Below, in pieces: positions 11,527 through 22,312 of a DNA stretch of 64,000 nt. This DNA is from Megascapheus bottae (lineage: Eukaryota > Chordata > Mammalia > Rodentia > Geomyidae), in contig JANJXV010000043.1 in assembly GCA_024803745.1 (NCBI GenBank), forward strand, positions 8,302,018 through 8,366,017, in the 5' to 3' direction. Under the pieces are notes generated by a model. It searched no databases. It had not been told where the DNA came from and was given only the letters and a program-made list of their open reading frames with translations. Every line of letters starts with the position of its first letter. The stretch's first letter is position 1. A program made the translations under genes and the position numbers.

Positions 11527-11947
11527 TGTTGGGGACTGACTGTGGGGTCACTGACTGTGACTGTGGGGTCAGTGACCTTGGACCTGCACAATTGAGTACA
11601 AAAGGAAGTAAGCTCTTATCATGATTTTGGGCTGTGTCAATAGCTTCTCATTTAACCTGTTTGGGACTTGATAGCTTCTCATTCAACCTATTTCAGACTT
11701 GATACTGTTTGTACGAATGTAGCCCCTGGCAGTTCCCTAGTTTAAAGAAGTGTATTTAAGATTCAGAACTGGAAATAAACTGGGCTACGGCCTTGGGTAC
11801 AGGCTTCTTAAGCTGTGGCTCCTGATTTGGGCTGTAGCCCTCCTGAACCCCATCTGTTTGTCTCTCTTCTATTTTTTCCTAGTCCTTGCCCCCTATTTCA
11901 GAAATCCCAATCTGTGAACCCTGGTTTGCTGCCGGTTGGCCCCGGCA
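11527..11947 (+). repeat. 5' LTR
   Basis: Starts TGTTGGGG, ends CCCCGGCA. TATA-like TATTTAA at 11753-11759 and polyadenylation signal AATAAA at 11774-11779, placing U3 in the first ~230 bp. Matches 17986-18406 over its full length. The first part has a short internal duplication of 'gactgtggggtca'. Confidence 0.95.
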
Positions 11948-11949
11948 TC

Positions 11950-11967
11950 TGGCGCCCGAACAGGGAC
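11950..11967 (+). other. Primer binding site, tRNA-Lys3 type
   Basis: TGGCGCCCGAACAGGGAC, two bases after the 5' LTR. It is complementary to the 3' end of tRNA-Lys(UUU), the primer used by several betaretroviruses and lentiviruses. Confidence 0.93.
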
Positions 11968-12074
11968 GCTGAAAATCTGGGACAAAGGTGAAGGACCCAT
12001 CCCTGTGGTGAGTAACACATCGTAGGACTATTAAGAGAGGATCTTAAGAGAGTGTATAGTCAGGAGTAAAAATT

Positions 12075-13948
12075 ATGGGTCAAGTTAATAGCCATAGGTT
12101 ATTTCTACCGATCTTAGCAGGCCTAATTGAAGCCCACGGAACGTGGGTGGAAAAAGGGGTGCTTCAGAGCTTTCTACAGTTTGTTGAGGAGGCATGTCCG
12201 AGGTTTATAAAGGAGGAATTCCAAAAAGCCTGGCAGCGGATAGGAAAAAGAATTCAAGAATATTATAATGTATATGGCCCCAAAAAGACCCCAGTAGAGG
12301 CTATTGATGTATGGAATTTAGTAAGTGAATGCATAGATCCTCAACATGAGAATGCTGAACTTAATCTTGAATTAAGGGAAATTTATGAATTAAAGGACCC
12401 TTCTGAAAACCCTGAGGCTGAGCCATATGCCGCAGCCCAAGAGAGTCTAAGTGAGATCTTGAAAAGGGAACAACAACCAGTAGATATTGAGTATCAGAAT
12501 TCAGGTTTGAATATCAAGGAGGAAAGTTATGATGAGTCAATGGAGGGCCGGATGGCTACGACAGAGAAGAAGTTAGAAGAAATGCTACATCTTCTATCGA
12601 AAATGGGGATGGAGCAGAGAGCCCCCCCAGAAGTAGGAAAGAAAGATGACCCTCAGGCCACTATGGTGTCTGATTCTAAACATTACCCCTCACACCCACC
12701 GCCACCGGCTGCAGCCTTACGGCCTCAATCCCTTTCTCAACCTTTAGGCAAGCCTAAAGGCCCTAGCAACAAGTCCCTTTTAACAGGCACTACAACCAGG
12801 CACAGTGCATCGCAATTAAACCTGTCTCAGGCTGCTAGAGAGAGGAAAGATATTTCAGGGCCTCGATGCTTCTCTAGTTTAGTTGATCATGATGAACAAG
12901 TATACCATCAACCTGTTCCTGTTAAACTGTTACAGGATTTAAAGAGTGCCTGCTCCCAATATGGGCCAACTGCCCCTTTTACTCAAGTAATATTGGAGGC
13001 CGCGTGTGCTGGTATTGCATGCCCAAATGACTGGAAGCGGCTTGTCAGAGCATGCCTTAGTACTTATTATGGGAGACAGAGTTCACTGCACAGTGTCGGG
13101 CTAAAATTGAAACAGATCGGTCTAAGAACCTGCCTTACACTGTTGATCAGTTGTTAGGAGAGGGAACCTATAAAAACACCGAAGATCAATTGGGTTATGC
13201 AAAGGAGGCCTATTTACAAATAAATGCTGCGGCGAGAGAGGCTTGGAAAAGGTTACGCAATACCACTCGTACAAAAAATCTAGTAGAAGTTAAACAGTGA
13301 CCGAATGAACCTTATCTAGAATTTTTGTCTCGATTAATGGAAACAGCAGACCGCCTAGTACAAGATGAGAATGCAAGGAAGATTATAGTTAGACACATAG
13401 CCTATGAAAATGCCAACGCTGCCTGTCAGGCGGCTATCAGACCCCATAGGAATAAGGGAGGAATCACGGACTTTATTTCACTGTGTGCTGATATTGGACC
13501 CTCCCATGTACAAGGCCTTACTTTAGCCGGCGCTCCTCAAGGAAAGACTGTTACTGAGTTTCTAAAATATAGAGGTCAGCGGCATTCTCGGGATGCTAGA
13601 CCCCCAGGGCGTTGCTTTTCTTGTGGACAAATAGGACATTGGATGACGCAATGCCCACGCCAGGCCAGGCAAAAGAGAGAAAAATCACCTGGCACATGTC
13701 CACGCTGTGGTAAAGGGAAGCACTGGGCTAAAGATTGCAAGTCAGCAACAAATCGCAATGGCCGCCCGTTTTCGGGAAACTGGAGAAGGGGCCAGCCCCT
13801 GGCCCCGCAAAACCATGGGGCAGTCCCTCCGTCTTCTCGGCCACAAGTGCATCTTCTAACAACCCCCCAAGATCAGTCTCCAGCCTCCTCTGTGCCACCC
13901 CAGGCAGTGCAGGATTGGACCTCTGTTCCTCCACCTGCTCAGTATTGA
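12075..13948 (+). pseudogene. gag: Betaretroviral gag, frameshifted
   Basis: Structural polyprotein. The ATG at 12075 gives MGQ, a plausible myristoylation start for the matrix domain. The first frame (12075-13157) covers matrix, a Pro-rich linker (residues ~205-245) and the start of capsid. A one-base shift near 13060-13100 moves capsid into another frame. There the major homology region (...NEPYLEFLSRL) is preceded by a TGA where Gly is expected (~13302). Nucleocapsid carries two CX2CX4HX4C zinc knuckles, at 13613-13654 (CFSCGQIGHWMTQC) and 13697-13738 (CPRCGKGKHWAKDC). It cannot yield a full Gag. Confidence 0.9.
13774..13780 (+). promoter_or_regulatory. gag-pro -1 frameshift slippery site
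   Basis: GGGAAAC, in the phase G GGA AAC relative to the nucleocapsid frame. A -1 slip enters exactly the frame that encodes the start of the dUTPase/protease region. This is the known betaretroviral arrangement for Gag-Pro. A GC-rich stretch follows that could form a stimulatory structure (not folded here). Confidence 0.75.
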
Positions 13949-14258
13949 CCCCAGAGATGGGGACACAAGCTCTCCCCATGGGGTCTTCGGCCCCCTTCCC
14001 CCGGGAGTGGCTGGATTGCTGTTAGGGCGAAGTAGCTCAGCCCTTAAAGGGATACAGATTACACCTGGCAAAATTGACCAGGATTTTACTGGAGAAATCA
14101 AAGTTATGGCCTCTGCCCCAAAACACGTGGTATCGATCCCAGCCGGTCAAAAATTAGCACAACTTATACTTGTGCCTTTACCTCCCGGGAGACTGCTAAT
14201 TCCCCATGTGGACAGAGAGGATTTAGATCTTCTGATATCTATTGGGTACAAAGCATAA
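13781..14258 (+). pseudogene. Retroviral dUTPase domain, frameshifted
   Basis: Encoded at the start of pro in betaretroviruses, hydrolysing dUTP to keep uracil out of viral DNA. The first half, in the -1 frame, has the GSAGLDL motif near 13900 and an LTPEMGTQALP segment. A frameshift near 14000-14015 moves the rest into another frame, with GLLLGRSS and a KIDQDFTGEI-like motif. The C-terminal part ends at a stop at 14258. The Gly-rich final motif expected of an active dUTPase is not obvious. Confidence 0.8.
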
Positions 14259-14275
14259 AACAAGAGAGGCCTGAG

Positions 14276-14710
14276 ATGACTATATTTATACAAGAAAAGC
14301 CCTTTAAAGGAATATTAGACAATGGAGCAGATGTGTCTGTGATATCTAAAAAACATTGGCCAGCCCAATGGCCCCTGACAACCTCTATGACTTCCCTACA
14401 GGGGATGGGGTATGCAACTGACCCACAGCAGAGCAGTGCAATTATTACTTGGAGAGATGAGGAAGGGCACTCTGGTCATTTTCAGCCATTTGTCCTGGAT
14501 CATCTGCCAATTAATTTATGGGGTCGTGATATCATGGAAAAAATGGGAGTGTATATGTTTAGTCCTAGTGCTGCGGTCTCTAAGCAGTTACTTGATCAAG
14601 GCCTCCTCCCCTTTAGGGGACTAGGCCAAGCAGCACAGGGGGAGCCAGAGCCAATCCAACCCCAGTCTCACTCACAGAGACAAGGATTAGGGTATCGTGG
14701 AGAAAGCTAA
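14276..14710 (+). pseudogene. pro: Retroviral aspartic protease with G-patch, mutated
   Basis: Homodimeric aspartic protease that would process Gag. The open piece encodes the flap and core: LDNGADVSVI contains the active-site loop, but the catalytic triad reads Asp-Asn-Gly (residues 15-17) instead of Asp-Thr-Gly. The NLWGRDIM segment near residue 82 matches the second conserved helix. The C-terminus has the start of a G-patch (GLGQ...GLGY), typical of betaretroviral proteases. The frame then runs into a deletion junction at ~14690. Confidence 0.85.
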
Positions 14711-15060
14711 TGGATTATTAAAACATCAAATTGCTAAAATACAGAAAGGAGAGTTGTATCCCACTAGCCCTGTGAATATACTTAATCATGCTTTATTTGT
14801 TTTAAATTTTTTGAATTTGGATTCAAATAAATTATCTGTTGCTCAGCGATTCTGGGAAAAAAAGAGAGCAGCGTGCTTTTGCCTTAGTAAAGTGGAAGGA
14901 TCCCCTAACTGGTGCTTGGCATGGACCCGATCCTGTTCTAACCTGGGGTCGAGGGCATGTATGTGTTTTTTCACAAGGAGAAAATGATGCCCGCTGGCTG
15001 CCTGAACGCTGCGTTCAGATCGTGGAGAGTGACAGTGGCCATCCAAGCAGCGACTCACTG
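14690..15060 (+). pseudogene. pol: Integrase C-terminal remnant of pol
   Basis: Directly after the protease G-patch the sequence becomes the last part of integrase: VEKANGLLKHQI, then (after a one-base shift near 14850) the SH3-like DNA-binding domain with VKWKDPLTGAWHGPDPV and a WLPERCV segment. Reverse transcriptase, RNase H, the integrase zinc domain and the DDE core are absent, so roughly 2-2.5 kb have been lost between ~14688 and ~14697. Confidence 0.85.
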
Positions 15061-17971
15061 GGCCTACACCCCCAACCCTCCAGTGGTGCATCCTGCGATG
15101 TGGGAAGGACCTGAGTTATTTGTGCATGTCAATTGGGACTGCTACTGATCCACTTGTTCCACACATTCATATGAGCTGTGTTTCTCTTCCTTTTACTATT
15201 ATGTAGGGACCTTTTAACATATTCATTGACTCTACACAATTTAATATGTGACATTATTTTGTCTTTACCATCCCTCTTCTTAATAACCTTTTTTGTAAAA
15301 GATGCCCAGGTGAAAAGCAAAGGCCTCCAGAGGTAAGTAGAAGTCGGGCCGACCCCCCTGTATGTCTGCGTTTTATTTTATTTTATTTTATTTTTGTTTG
15401 TTTGTTTGAAAAGGTGCACTGTGGGCCTAAAACAGAGGCCTGGGTGGTCAAGGGACGCCTTGACCCCCCCTCCCCTTCTGAGTTTCTTGTCAATAACAAG
15501 GCATACCTGAGAGTCCCACCAGCAAGACATGTCTAAATCTAAAAATAACTGTTTGGTGAAAACATTCATTTGAGCTCATGATTTTTTGTGTTAAGTGTAT
15601 CTGATTGAGTCCAATTTTCTCATTATATGTCAATGTCTGATTATTTAAAAGTCTCCGTTTTTCTGTCTTGTTCGTGTTACATATTTTTCCTTGTCCAGTT
15701 TTGTCTTTAAAATTGGTACCATTTCTAAGTATGGATCCGTATGGTTTTTCTGTGCGTACTCAAGCACACATCCTTGTTATTTTTTTGAACATTTCTGGGC
15801 CTAGCATGGCCGCTCCCCTATGTCTGCAGTTGTAACAAGCCCTGGAAAAATAAATTCCAGCTAAGTTGCCTTGCAAAAAGTTTTGTTTTGAACCTGGTTC
15901 TCACCTGTAAGAGTAAAATTGGCAAAACTCTCTTGACACAAACTTCCGGAAATTGAACGGCCGATATTAATTTTGCGCGCTTTATGATCTTTGAGTATGA
16001 ATGTGTGTGAATGAGTGAGTGAACATGTTCAAGGTTAAATTGTCAGCATGCTGTATAAAACAATGGATAAATTTATACTTAAACACAAAGACAATTGGGT
16101 AAATCTAAGCTTAAAACTTCAACAAAAATATTAGGTTTGAATGTTTTACAATGTCTCAAAGAATTATTGTGTTGTCTTAAAGAAAAACTGGTAAATATTT
16201 TTCTAGATCCTGAAATCTGCATTTTATTGCAAGGCATACAGCTGTTTACATTGTAAACATTGTATCCTGTTTAGCACAGAGGTGTTAGGGAATTTGGGAT
16301 TTATTACTTTAAGTTAAAGTTTGGAAACATGTATTAGATTTAAATGTAAAATTGTACATTAACGTCAGAAACTTTGTCTGTCTGTCTTTTCTTGCAAACT
16401 GACACTAGAAATCTAATGATAAAATGTGGATAATGTGATTAGTGTTTTAAAGGAATGTTGAAAGGTTTATCTCTGTATGATTTGGTTTCATGTTACTGGA
16501 TTGCAATTGGATGTATCTTAGAAAAAGGAGGAAACTAAGTTCAGACTTAGATTTTTGGTGCACTGATGATGTTTGTAGTTCTTGCATTAAGGAAAAACAT
16601 ATTTGGGTTTAAACTGTGGGAGTTGTAGGCAGCAATCTTAACTGAAGGAATGAAAAAAAATGCCTCTTCTAAAAGGAGGCCTGAAGGCAAAGGACGTTCC
16701 TTGTGCCCAAGGAGACCTGGAGAAAAGGGAGTGCCTTGAGCCCTTAAAGGTTTTTCAAATGCAAATGAAGACTAAAATGTTAAGTGTTTAAGTTAAAAAG
16801 TGTAAACGTTTTAAAGGACATTAGAAATGGGTTTCTGAATAATATTTGAAAGTGAAGTTGTCTTAAATGTTTTAAGAAAGAGAAAAAAGGAAAATCAGGA
16901 GTACCAAAGTAACTTCCAGCTGCCCATGGAGAAGAACATCAATCCTTATTCAGATGTAACTTTGGCTTTTACCAGGTTCTAGGTAAGCTCATGCTTAGAG
17001 ACTATTTCTGTGTTGACCACCTTGTTGCTTTAATTGGAGTAACGTGGCCTTTTGTAGGACTCACTGATCTGAAAACTGCAGTTCTGAGCCAACCCCGGGC
17101 AAAGCAAAGTCCCTGTGAGACTGTGGTGTCTAATCTGGCAGCAGAGTGCTAATTGAGGCAGAGTTGCTTTGGAGCTCAAAGTGGCAGAGTGCTAGCCTTG
17201 AGCTGGAGAGCTGAGGGACAGTACCCAGACCCCGAGTTCAAGTCCAGCAACCAAGCAAGTGAATTGCCCATGGGATGTTTATCCCTGTGTGGAGAGACAC
17301 TACTGGGACAATGAAGTATCCAGATGCAGAAAGCCTGTGCGTGGATGGCAGAGATGGTGTCAGATCCTAGAGTCACTCGTGACTCTAGTTTGTAAGCATG
17401 CCTTACTAATGCCCGTGCCTTTCATAACTGGGCAGGAACTTGTCTATCTTCTGTGATAGTGGGTAGTTTAAAGTCCTAATTGAGCGAAATTTTTATTTTT
17501 TATTTTTGGCACCAGCCACAAATTCAGGAAAAGTTTGTGGATCTGAGACTTGTGTCTCTATTAATCTGTTTAGATCTGACAACTGAAGCATTGTTAAGGT
17601 TGCAGAAATTTAGTTCCCCAGACAATCAAGAAAAAGCCTTTGCAAATGGGTTCTATGTAAGCTACACTATTGTAGCCAAAGATGGTTTGTGCAGTTGTTA
17701 AATGTCAAATATGATCTCTAGTTTGGAGTAAATTATTGTTCCTAATATCTAATCCTTGCAACCCCCCGATAAAACAGGCTAGGCTTCTTAAGGTCCCTGG
17801 TCAAGCACAGAGACAACACCCCTGAGTCAGCTTGAAGAAGTCACAGAAGTTGAATCTCCGCCCATCAATCCCCGTTAGACCAAGGGACCAAAGTCATTTT
17901 TGGAAAATGTGACAGGATAAATTAGGGGTATAGAAAAGAGTAAAAAATTGCACTTGTGTTTCTTTTAAAAT
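15061..17971 (+). other. Non-coding 3' region of the provirus
   Basis: About 2.9 kb between integrase and the polypurine tract. No env domain (signal peptide, surface/transmembrane boundary, fusion peptide) can be recognised in any frame, and open frames are short. It includes a TTTTA/GTTT run (15369-15408) and one Geo-type SINE monomer (17165-17255). A splice-donor-like 'aggtaagt' lies near 15331. Origin unknown: heavily decayed env or unrelated sequence acquired by the element. Confidence 0.6.
17165..17255 (+). mobile_element. Geo-type SINE monomer inside the provirus
   Basis: Carries the right-monomer pattern 'tggcagagtgctagccttgagctg', 'gggacagtacccagaccc' and 'gagttcaagtccag', as in the other composite SINEs of the window. 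No left monomer is visible. Confidence 0.6.
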
Positions 17972-17985
17972 AAAGACGGGGGAGA
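17972..17985 (+). other. Polypurine tract
   Basis: AAAGACGGGGGAGA immediately 5' of the 3' LTR; one C interrupts the purines. Primes plus-strand synthesis in retroviruses. Confidence 0.75.
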
Positions 17986-18406
17986 TGTTGGGGACTGACT
18001 GTGGGGTCAGTGACCGTGACTGTGGGGTCAGTGACCTTGGACCCGCACAATTGAGTACACAAGGAAGTAAGCTCTTATCATGATTTTGGGCTGTGTCAAT
18101 AGCTTCTCATTTAACCTGTTTGGGACTTGATAGCTTCTCATTCAACCTATTTCAGACTTGATACTGTTTGTATGAATGTAGCCCCTGGCAGTTCCCTAGT
18201 TTAAAGAAGTGTATTTAAGATTCAGAACTGGAAATAAACTGGGCTATGGTCTTGGGCTACAGGATTCTTAAGCTGTGGCTCCTGATTTGTGCTGTAGCCC
18301 TCCTGAACCGCATCTGTTTGTCTCTCTTCTATTTTTCCTAGTCCTTGCCCCCTATTTCAGGAATCCCAATCTGCGAACCCTGGTTTGGTGCTGGTTGGCC
18401 CCGGCA
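17986..18406 (+). repeat. 3' LTR
   Basis: Same length as the 5' LTR, with TATA-like TATTTAA at 18212-18218 and AATAAA at 18233-18238. Followed by the CTTATT target duplication. Confidence 0.95.
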
Positions 18407-18412
18407 CTTATT

Positions 18413-19084
18413 TACAACATTTTTAATTTTCAAAAAACCTGTTTGTTTGAATGTATTAAATAATTATTTTAAATTATAGAATTCAAACTATAAACCCATA
18501 TGAAAAACACACAGAAGTCCATATGCATATGTACACAGTCAGACTGATGAAAGAATGATACATACTAGGATGAGTTTCCATGGTGAACCTTCTTTAACAA
18601 TCAAACACCAGTTTAACAAAGGAACATTTGTAAGCCAAAACATGTTTTGTCTGAGCTATAGGACTAAATGTAGACTGGTAGACAAATGGAGAGAGGAATG
18701 CTGATCAAATATGGTCATAATATTCAATTATATGTATGTGGAAAATGGAAATTTTAGGAGATAGGTAGGGATCTAATAGATGGGTAGGGAGAATGACAGA
18801 TATGCAATTAAGATACATTATAAACAAAAAGGATATGTTAAAATACTGCACTTTAGCACAACTACTTTAAAATTTAAAAGCATTCAGTGGATATTATTTT
18901 TTATATCTCAGAAATTTTTTATTGCACGACAAGCTCTAGAAGCATTAAAATTAATCTAAGGGAGAGTAAGAAATAAGATCAAATGATGACATAAGAAAAT
19001 GTTGAATTTTTTTGATGGCCAATGCAATTACCATTTTCCACAGAGATTAAATATCTTCATACAGAAAAAGAAACTGGATAGAAC
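18413..19084. other. Interval without recognised gene
   Basis: AT-rich sequence with short degenerate tandem words ('gatagatggg'). No repeat family or coding region recognised. Confidence 0.5.
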
Positions 19085-19748
19085 CAAGGACACACTAAAC
19101 CCACTAGTACAACGATGTTCATTGCAGCACTATTTGCCATAGCAAAGATATGGAACCAACTCAGATGCTCCTCAGTTGATGAGTGCATCAAAAAAAAATG
19201 TGGTATTTATACACAATGGAATTCTATGCTGCAATCAGAAAGAATGACATAGCCCCATTTGCAAGGAAATGCAAAGACTTGGAAAACAGTGAAGTAAGCC
19301 AGACTCAAAGGAACATAGGTTCAATGGTTTCCCTCACTTGTCATAATTAGTATAAACCTTGGACTCTCCTAGCAGTTTACACAGGGCAAGACCTAGACAC
19401 ATAAGGCCATATAGGATGAGGCTAAATGAAAGGACCTCCAGGATATGGAAGCAAGAGCCATTTAATGTGTGATTATTTTTCTTAATGTACTATGTTATTT
19501 CTCATCACTTTTGTTGTCCCTTTGTTATCTCATATTGTTACAGTATCTTACCTTGTTATCTGGTATATGGTATATATGTTTATTTGAAATAGGATTGGGA
19601 AGGGGAAAACAAGATGAGGGGAGGGCGTGGGAGGAGGGAAACGGAGACAAAAACATGAGGGAGCATCAATGTTTTTGAAGTAATTCACCTACGATCTGGC
19701 AAATATAACGTAACGCTTCTATTAATTACAATAAAAAAGACTATACAA
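19085..19748 (+). mobile_element. Young-family L1 3' end
   Basis: 5'-truncated L1: the last part of ORF2 (ATGTTCATTGCAGCACTATTTGCC landmark split over 19117-19140), followed by the young-family 3' UTR. It ends in AATAAAAAA at about 19732, then an A-rich tail. Confidence 0.88.
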
Positions 19749-19749
19749 A

Positions 19750-20965
19750 AAATTAGCAGATAGAATAGTGCAGGTGGAAGGTCAACGCAAAAATCCAGTC
19801 TTCATTATACTGGATAAAAGACTTAGAAGAAGTAAAAGCAGATACACTAAAGATGCACATTGAAGAATATAAGACCTTGCCTAGACAGAACAATACTTAG
19901 CAGATGGAACAATGCAGGAGTAACGTCCACCTAAAAATCAAGTCTCCGTTTTATCGATCAAATACCTCAAAAAGTAAACGTAGATACACTGAAGTTGCAT
20001 ATGGTAGACTAAAAGTCCCCGTTTAGACAGAACAATACTTAGCTGATTGAATAATGAAGGAGAAAGTTCAACGCCAAAATCCTGTCTCCATTACACTGGC
20101 TCAAAGACCTCGAAGAAGTAAACGCAGATACACTGAAGTTGCATATGGAAGAATAAAAGACCCCGTTAGACAGAACTTTTCTTCCCAGTTAGAGGAATGG
20201 AACAGAAGGTTCGCGCAAAAATCCAGTCTCCATTTTACTTGGTCAAATAGCAGGAAGAAGTAAAAGCAGATACACTGAAGTTGCATGTGGAAGAATAAAA
20301 GTCCCCATTTAGACAGAACAATACTTATCAGAGAGTACAATGCCAAAGGAGGTTCAACCGGAAGAATCCAGTCTCCATTATACAGGATCAAAGGCCTCGA
20401 AGAAGTAAAAGCGGATACACTGAAGTTACATATGGAACAATAAAAGAACTTATTTAAACACAACTATTCTTACCAGATATAGCAATGCAACAGAAGTTTC
20501 AACGCAAAAATCCAGTCTCCTAATGGAGACTTGGTCAAAGAGCTGTAAGAAATAAAAGCAGATACACAGAAGTTGCATGTGGAAGAATAAAAGACGCCAT
20601 TTAGACAGAACAACTCTTAGTGACAGAACAATGCAGGTGGAAGTAAACCTCGAACATTCATTCTCCAATATACAGGGTCAAAGACCTCGAAAAATTAAAG
20701 GCAGATTCACTGAAGTTGCATATGGAAGAATGAAAGACCGAACTATTCTTAGCCTATAGAACAATTCTTAGCAGATACACCCCGTTTAAGCAGAACAATA
20801 ATTAGCAGATAGAACAATCCAGGAGGATGGTCAACACAAAAATCTGGAAGCTCAACGCAATCATTCAGGCTCCATTATACTGGATCAAAGACCTCAAAGA
20901 AGTTAAAGCACATACACTAAAATTGCATATGGAAGAATAAAAGACCCCAATTAGACAGACCTATT
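19750..20965 (+). repeat. Tandem array of ~143-bp units, partly L1-like
   Basis: About eight degenerate direct repeats. The word GATACACTGAAGTTGCA (or close variant) recurs at 19841, 19983, 20127, 20269, 20414, 20561, 20704 and 20911, giving spacings 142, 144, 142, 145, 147, 143 and 207. Each unit also has 'cagtctcc.tta..ctggatcaaagacctc' and 'gacagaacaat(a)cttag'. The stretch TGGATCAAAGACCTC plus 'gtaaaagc.ga.acactgaa' resembles L1 ORF2 at 2498-2535. No coding role is evident; open frames through it are chance. Confidence 0.85.
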
Positions 20966-21604
20966 CTTTTTTTTAGCTTTCAAAATAATTTAATTTACAT
21001 CATGTATGAAAAATATAAATCAAAACTTCCCGTCTTTTTATATCAATGACTATTATTACATGGCAAGTGTATATCATTATGTACACTGGACTCAACCGAA
21101 TGAGGTAGGTAAAATATTTTTCATAAGTATTGATTATAAAAATGAAAACAAAATTATAGTTGCCAAATTTTCAACATTCACCTCAGAAAACCATACACAT
21201 AATGGTAGGGGAATAAAAGACTTCATGTGTGGAATTAAAATGGAATTTCTAAAAATTGCAGTCAACTTGCTTTTCATTTAACTTTTATTGTAAAGGTTAT
21301 GTACAGGTGGGTTACAGTTACAAAATTAAGATAATGAGAAATTGCTTTGAAAATAGTGTTACCTACTCCTTCATTTTCTCACCATTTTCCCTCTCTCAGT
21401 GCCCTCCCTAGTTATAAAGTTCATTTTCAGCATATTGTCTAGTGAGTATCTGTTGAATTGGTTCACTCTTGGTTATACTGTTTCTGTGATTCCCTTTTCC
21501 TTCCCCAAATCAGATAAATTTACACTCGAAACGAAGAGTACAGAAATCAAAAACAGTGACAACTGGGAATAAACCAAAGGAAATACGAAATAAAAAGTAA
21601 AAAC
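20966..21604. other. Interval without gene; possible old L1 tail
   Basis: AT-rich. From ~21280 the text 'ttttattgtaaaggttatgtacaggtgggttacagtt' resembles an old antisense repeat tail also seen at 27590-27690. No coding sequence supported; the 91-codon open frame at 21006-21281 has no recognisable domain. Confidence 0.45.
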
Positions 21605-21964
21605 ATATTAAGTAACCTAAGTAAGCCAGACCCAAAGGAACATAGGGTCAGTGGTTTCTCTCATTGGCAATAATTAGTACACATCTAAGACTCTTCTAGC
21701 AGAGGATTACAATAGCATAAAACCTAGATTCATAAGATCATGTAGGATGAGACTAAATGAAAAGATCTCTAGGTTAGGGAAACAAAAGCATTATCTTTTG
21801 TGATAGTTGTTCTTAATGTACTATGTTATTTCTCTACTCCTTTGTTGCCCTTTGGTTAATCTCATATTGTTACTATACTTGACTGTGTTCCCTGGCGTAT
21901 TATTTATGTTGGATTATTTGAAATAAGAAAGGGAAGGGTGCTAAGGACCCAATAACATGGATGG
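21605..21964 (+). mobile_element. L1 3' UTR fragment
   Basis: Matches the young-family 3' part ('aagccagacccaaaggaacatag', 'cttaatgtactatgttatttctc', 'atctcatattgttac'). Truncated at both ends. Confidence 0.8.
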
Positions 21965-22312
21965 TGTGGTGAAGGGAAAAATGCCTAATAGTTTTGAAAC
22001 ATGTCTTTTGTAAACCAAGCTGGTTTAGTCTATGCATAGATGACAAGATGAAAAGTATGACTAATTATAGGCTATGCAGGAAGGCAATTCCAGGTTACAA
22101 ACCCTTTGGACAATTCCCAGACAATTCATAAAGGAAATACATAGAATATCAGTGTATTGAATGGGGGACTAGCAGGAAGGATTGAATCACATGGAATCAG
22201 TGAACAGTGGAGAATTTTCTCACAATATTCAATATGCATGCACAAGACAAAGTGTGTCTATTAATGTTTCTGTTGGTGAATGGCGAGTGGGAGTATTTTG
22301 GAAGGTGTGGTT
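21965..22312 (+). repeat. Partial copy of the OR-upstream duplicated segment
   Basis: Same orientation as 46738-47060 and inverse of 23945-24260. Shared landmarks include 'gatgacaagatgaaaagtatg', 'caaaccctttggacaattcc', 'gggggactagcaggaag' and 'gtattttggaaggtgtg'. Cut on the right by an L1 insertion at 22313. Confidence 0.85.

Larger units (their letters stand above)
11527..18406 (+). mobile_element. Endogenous betaretrovirus-like provirus, defective
   Basis: 6.88-kb class II endogenous retrovirus. It has two 421-bp LTRs (TG...CA ends), flanked by a perfect 6-bp duplication CTTATT (11521-11526 and 18407-18412), as expected for class II elements. A tRNA-Lys3-type primer site follows the 5' LTR and a purine tract precedes the 3' LTR. 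Order: gag, dUTPase, protease, integrase tail, then ~2.9 kb without coding capacity. RT, RNase H and most of integrase are deleted and no env is recognisable. By eye the LTRs differ at about 14 substitutions and 2 indels (~3-4%), so the insertion is moderately old. All genes carry frame breaks. Confidence 0.96.

Noticed and set aside
15129..15569. Short minus-strand frames in the provirus as possible accessory genes
   Set aside because: About 63 codons, no start context or similarity recognised.
19750..20965. Possible CRISPR-like or direct-repeat array
   Set aside because: Units are ~143 bp, contiguous and diverged, without constant short repeats and unique spacers; also a mammalian genome.
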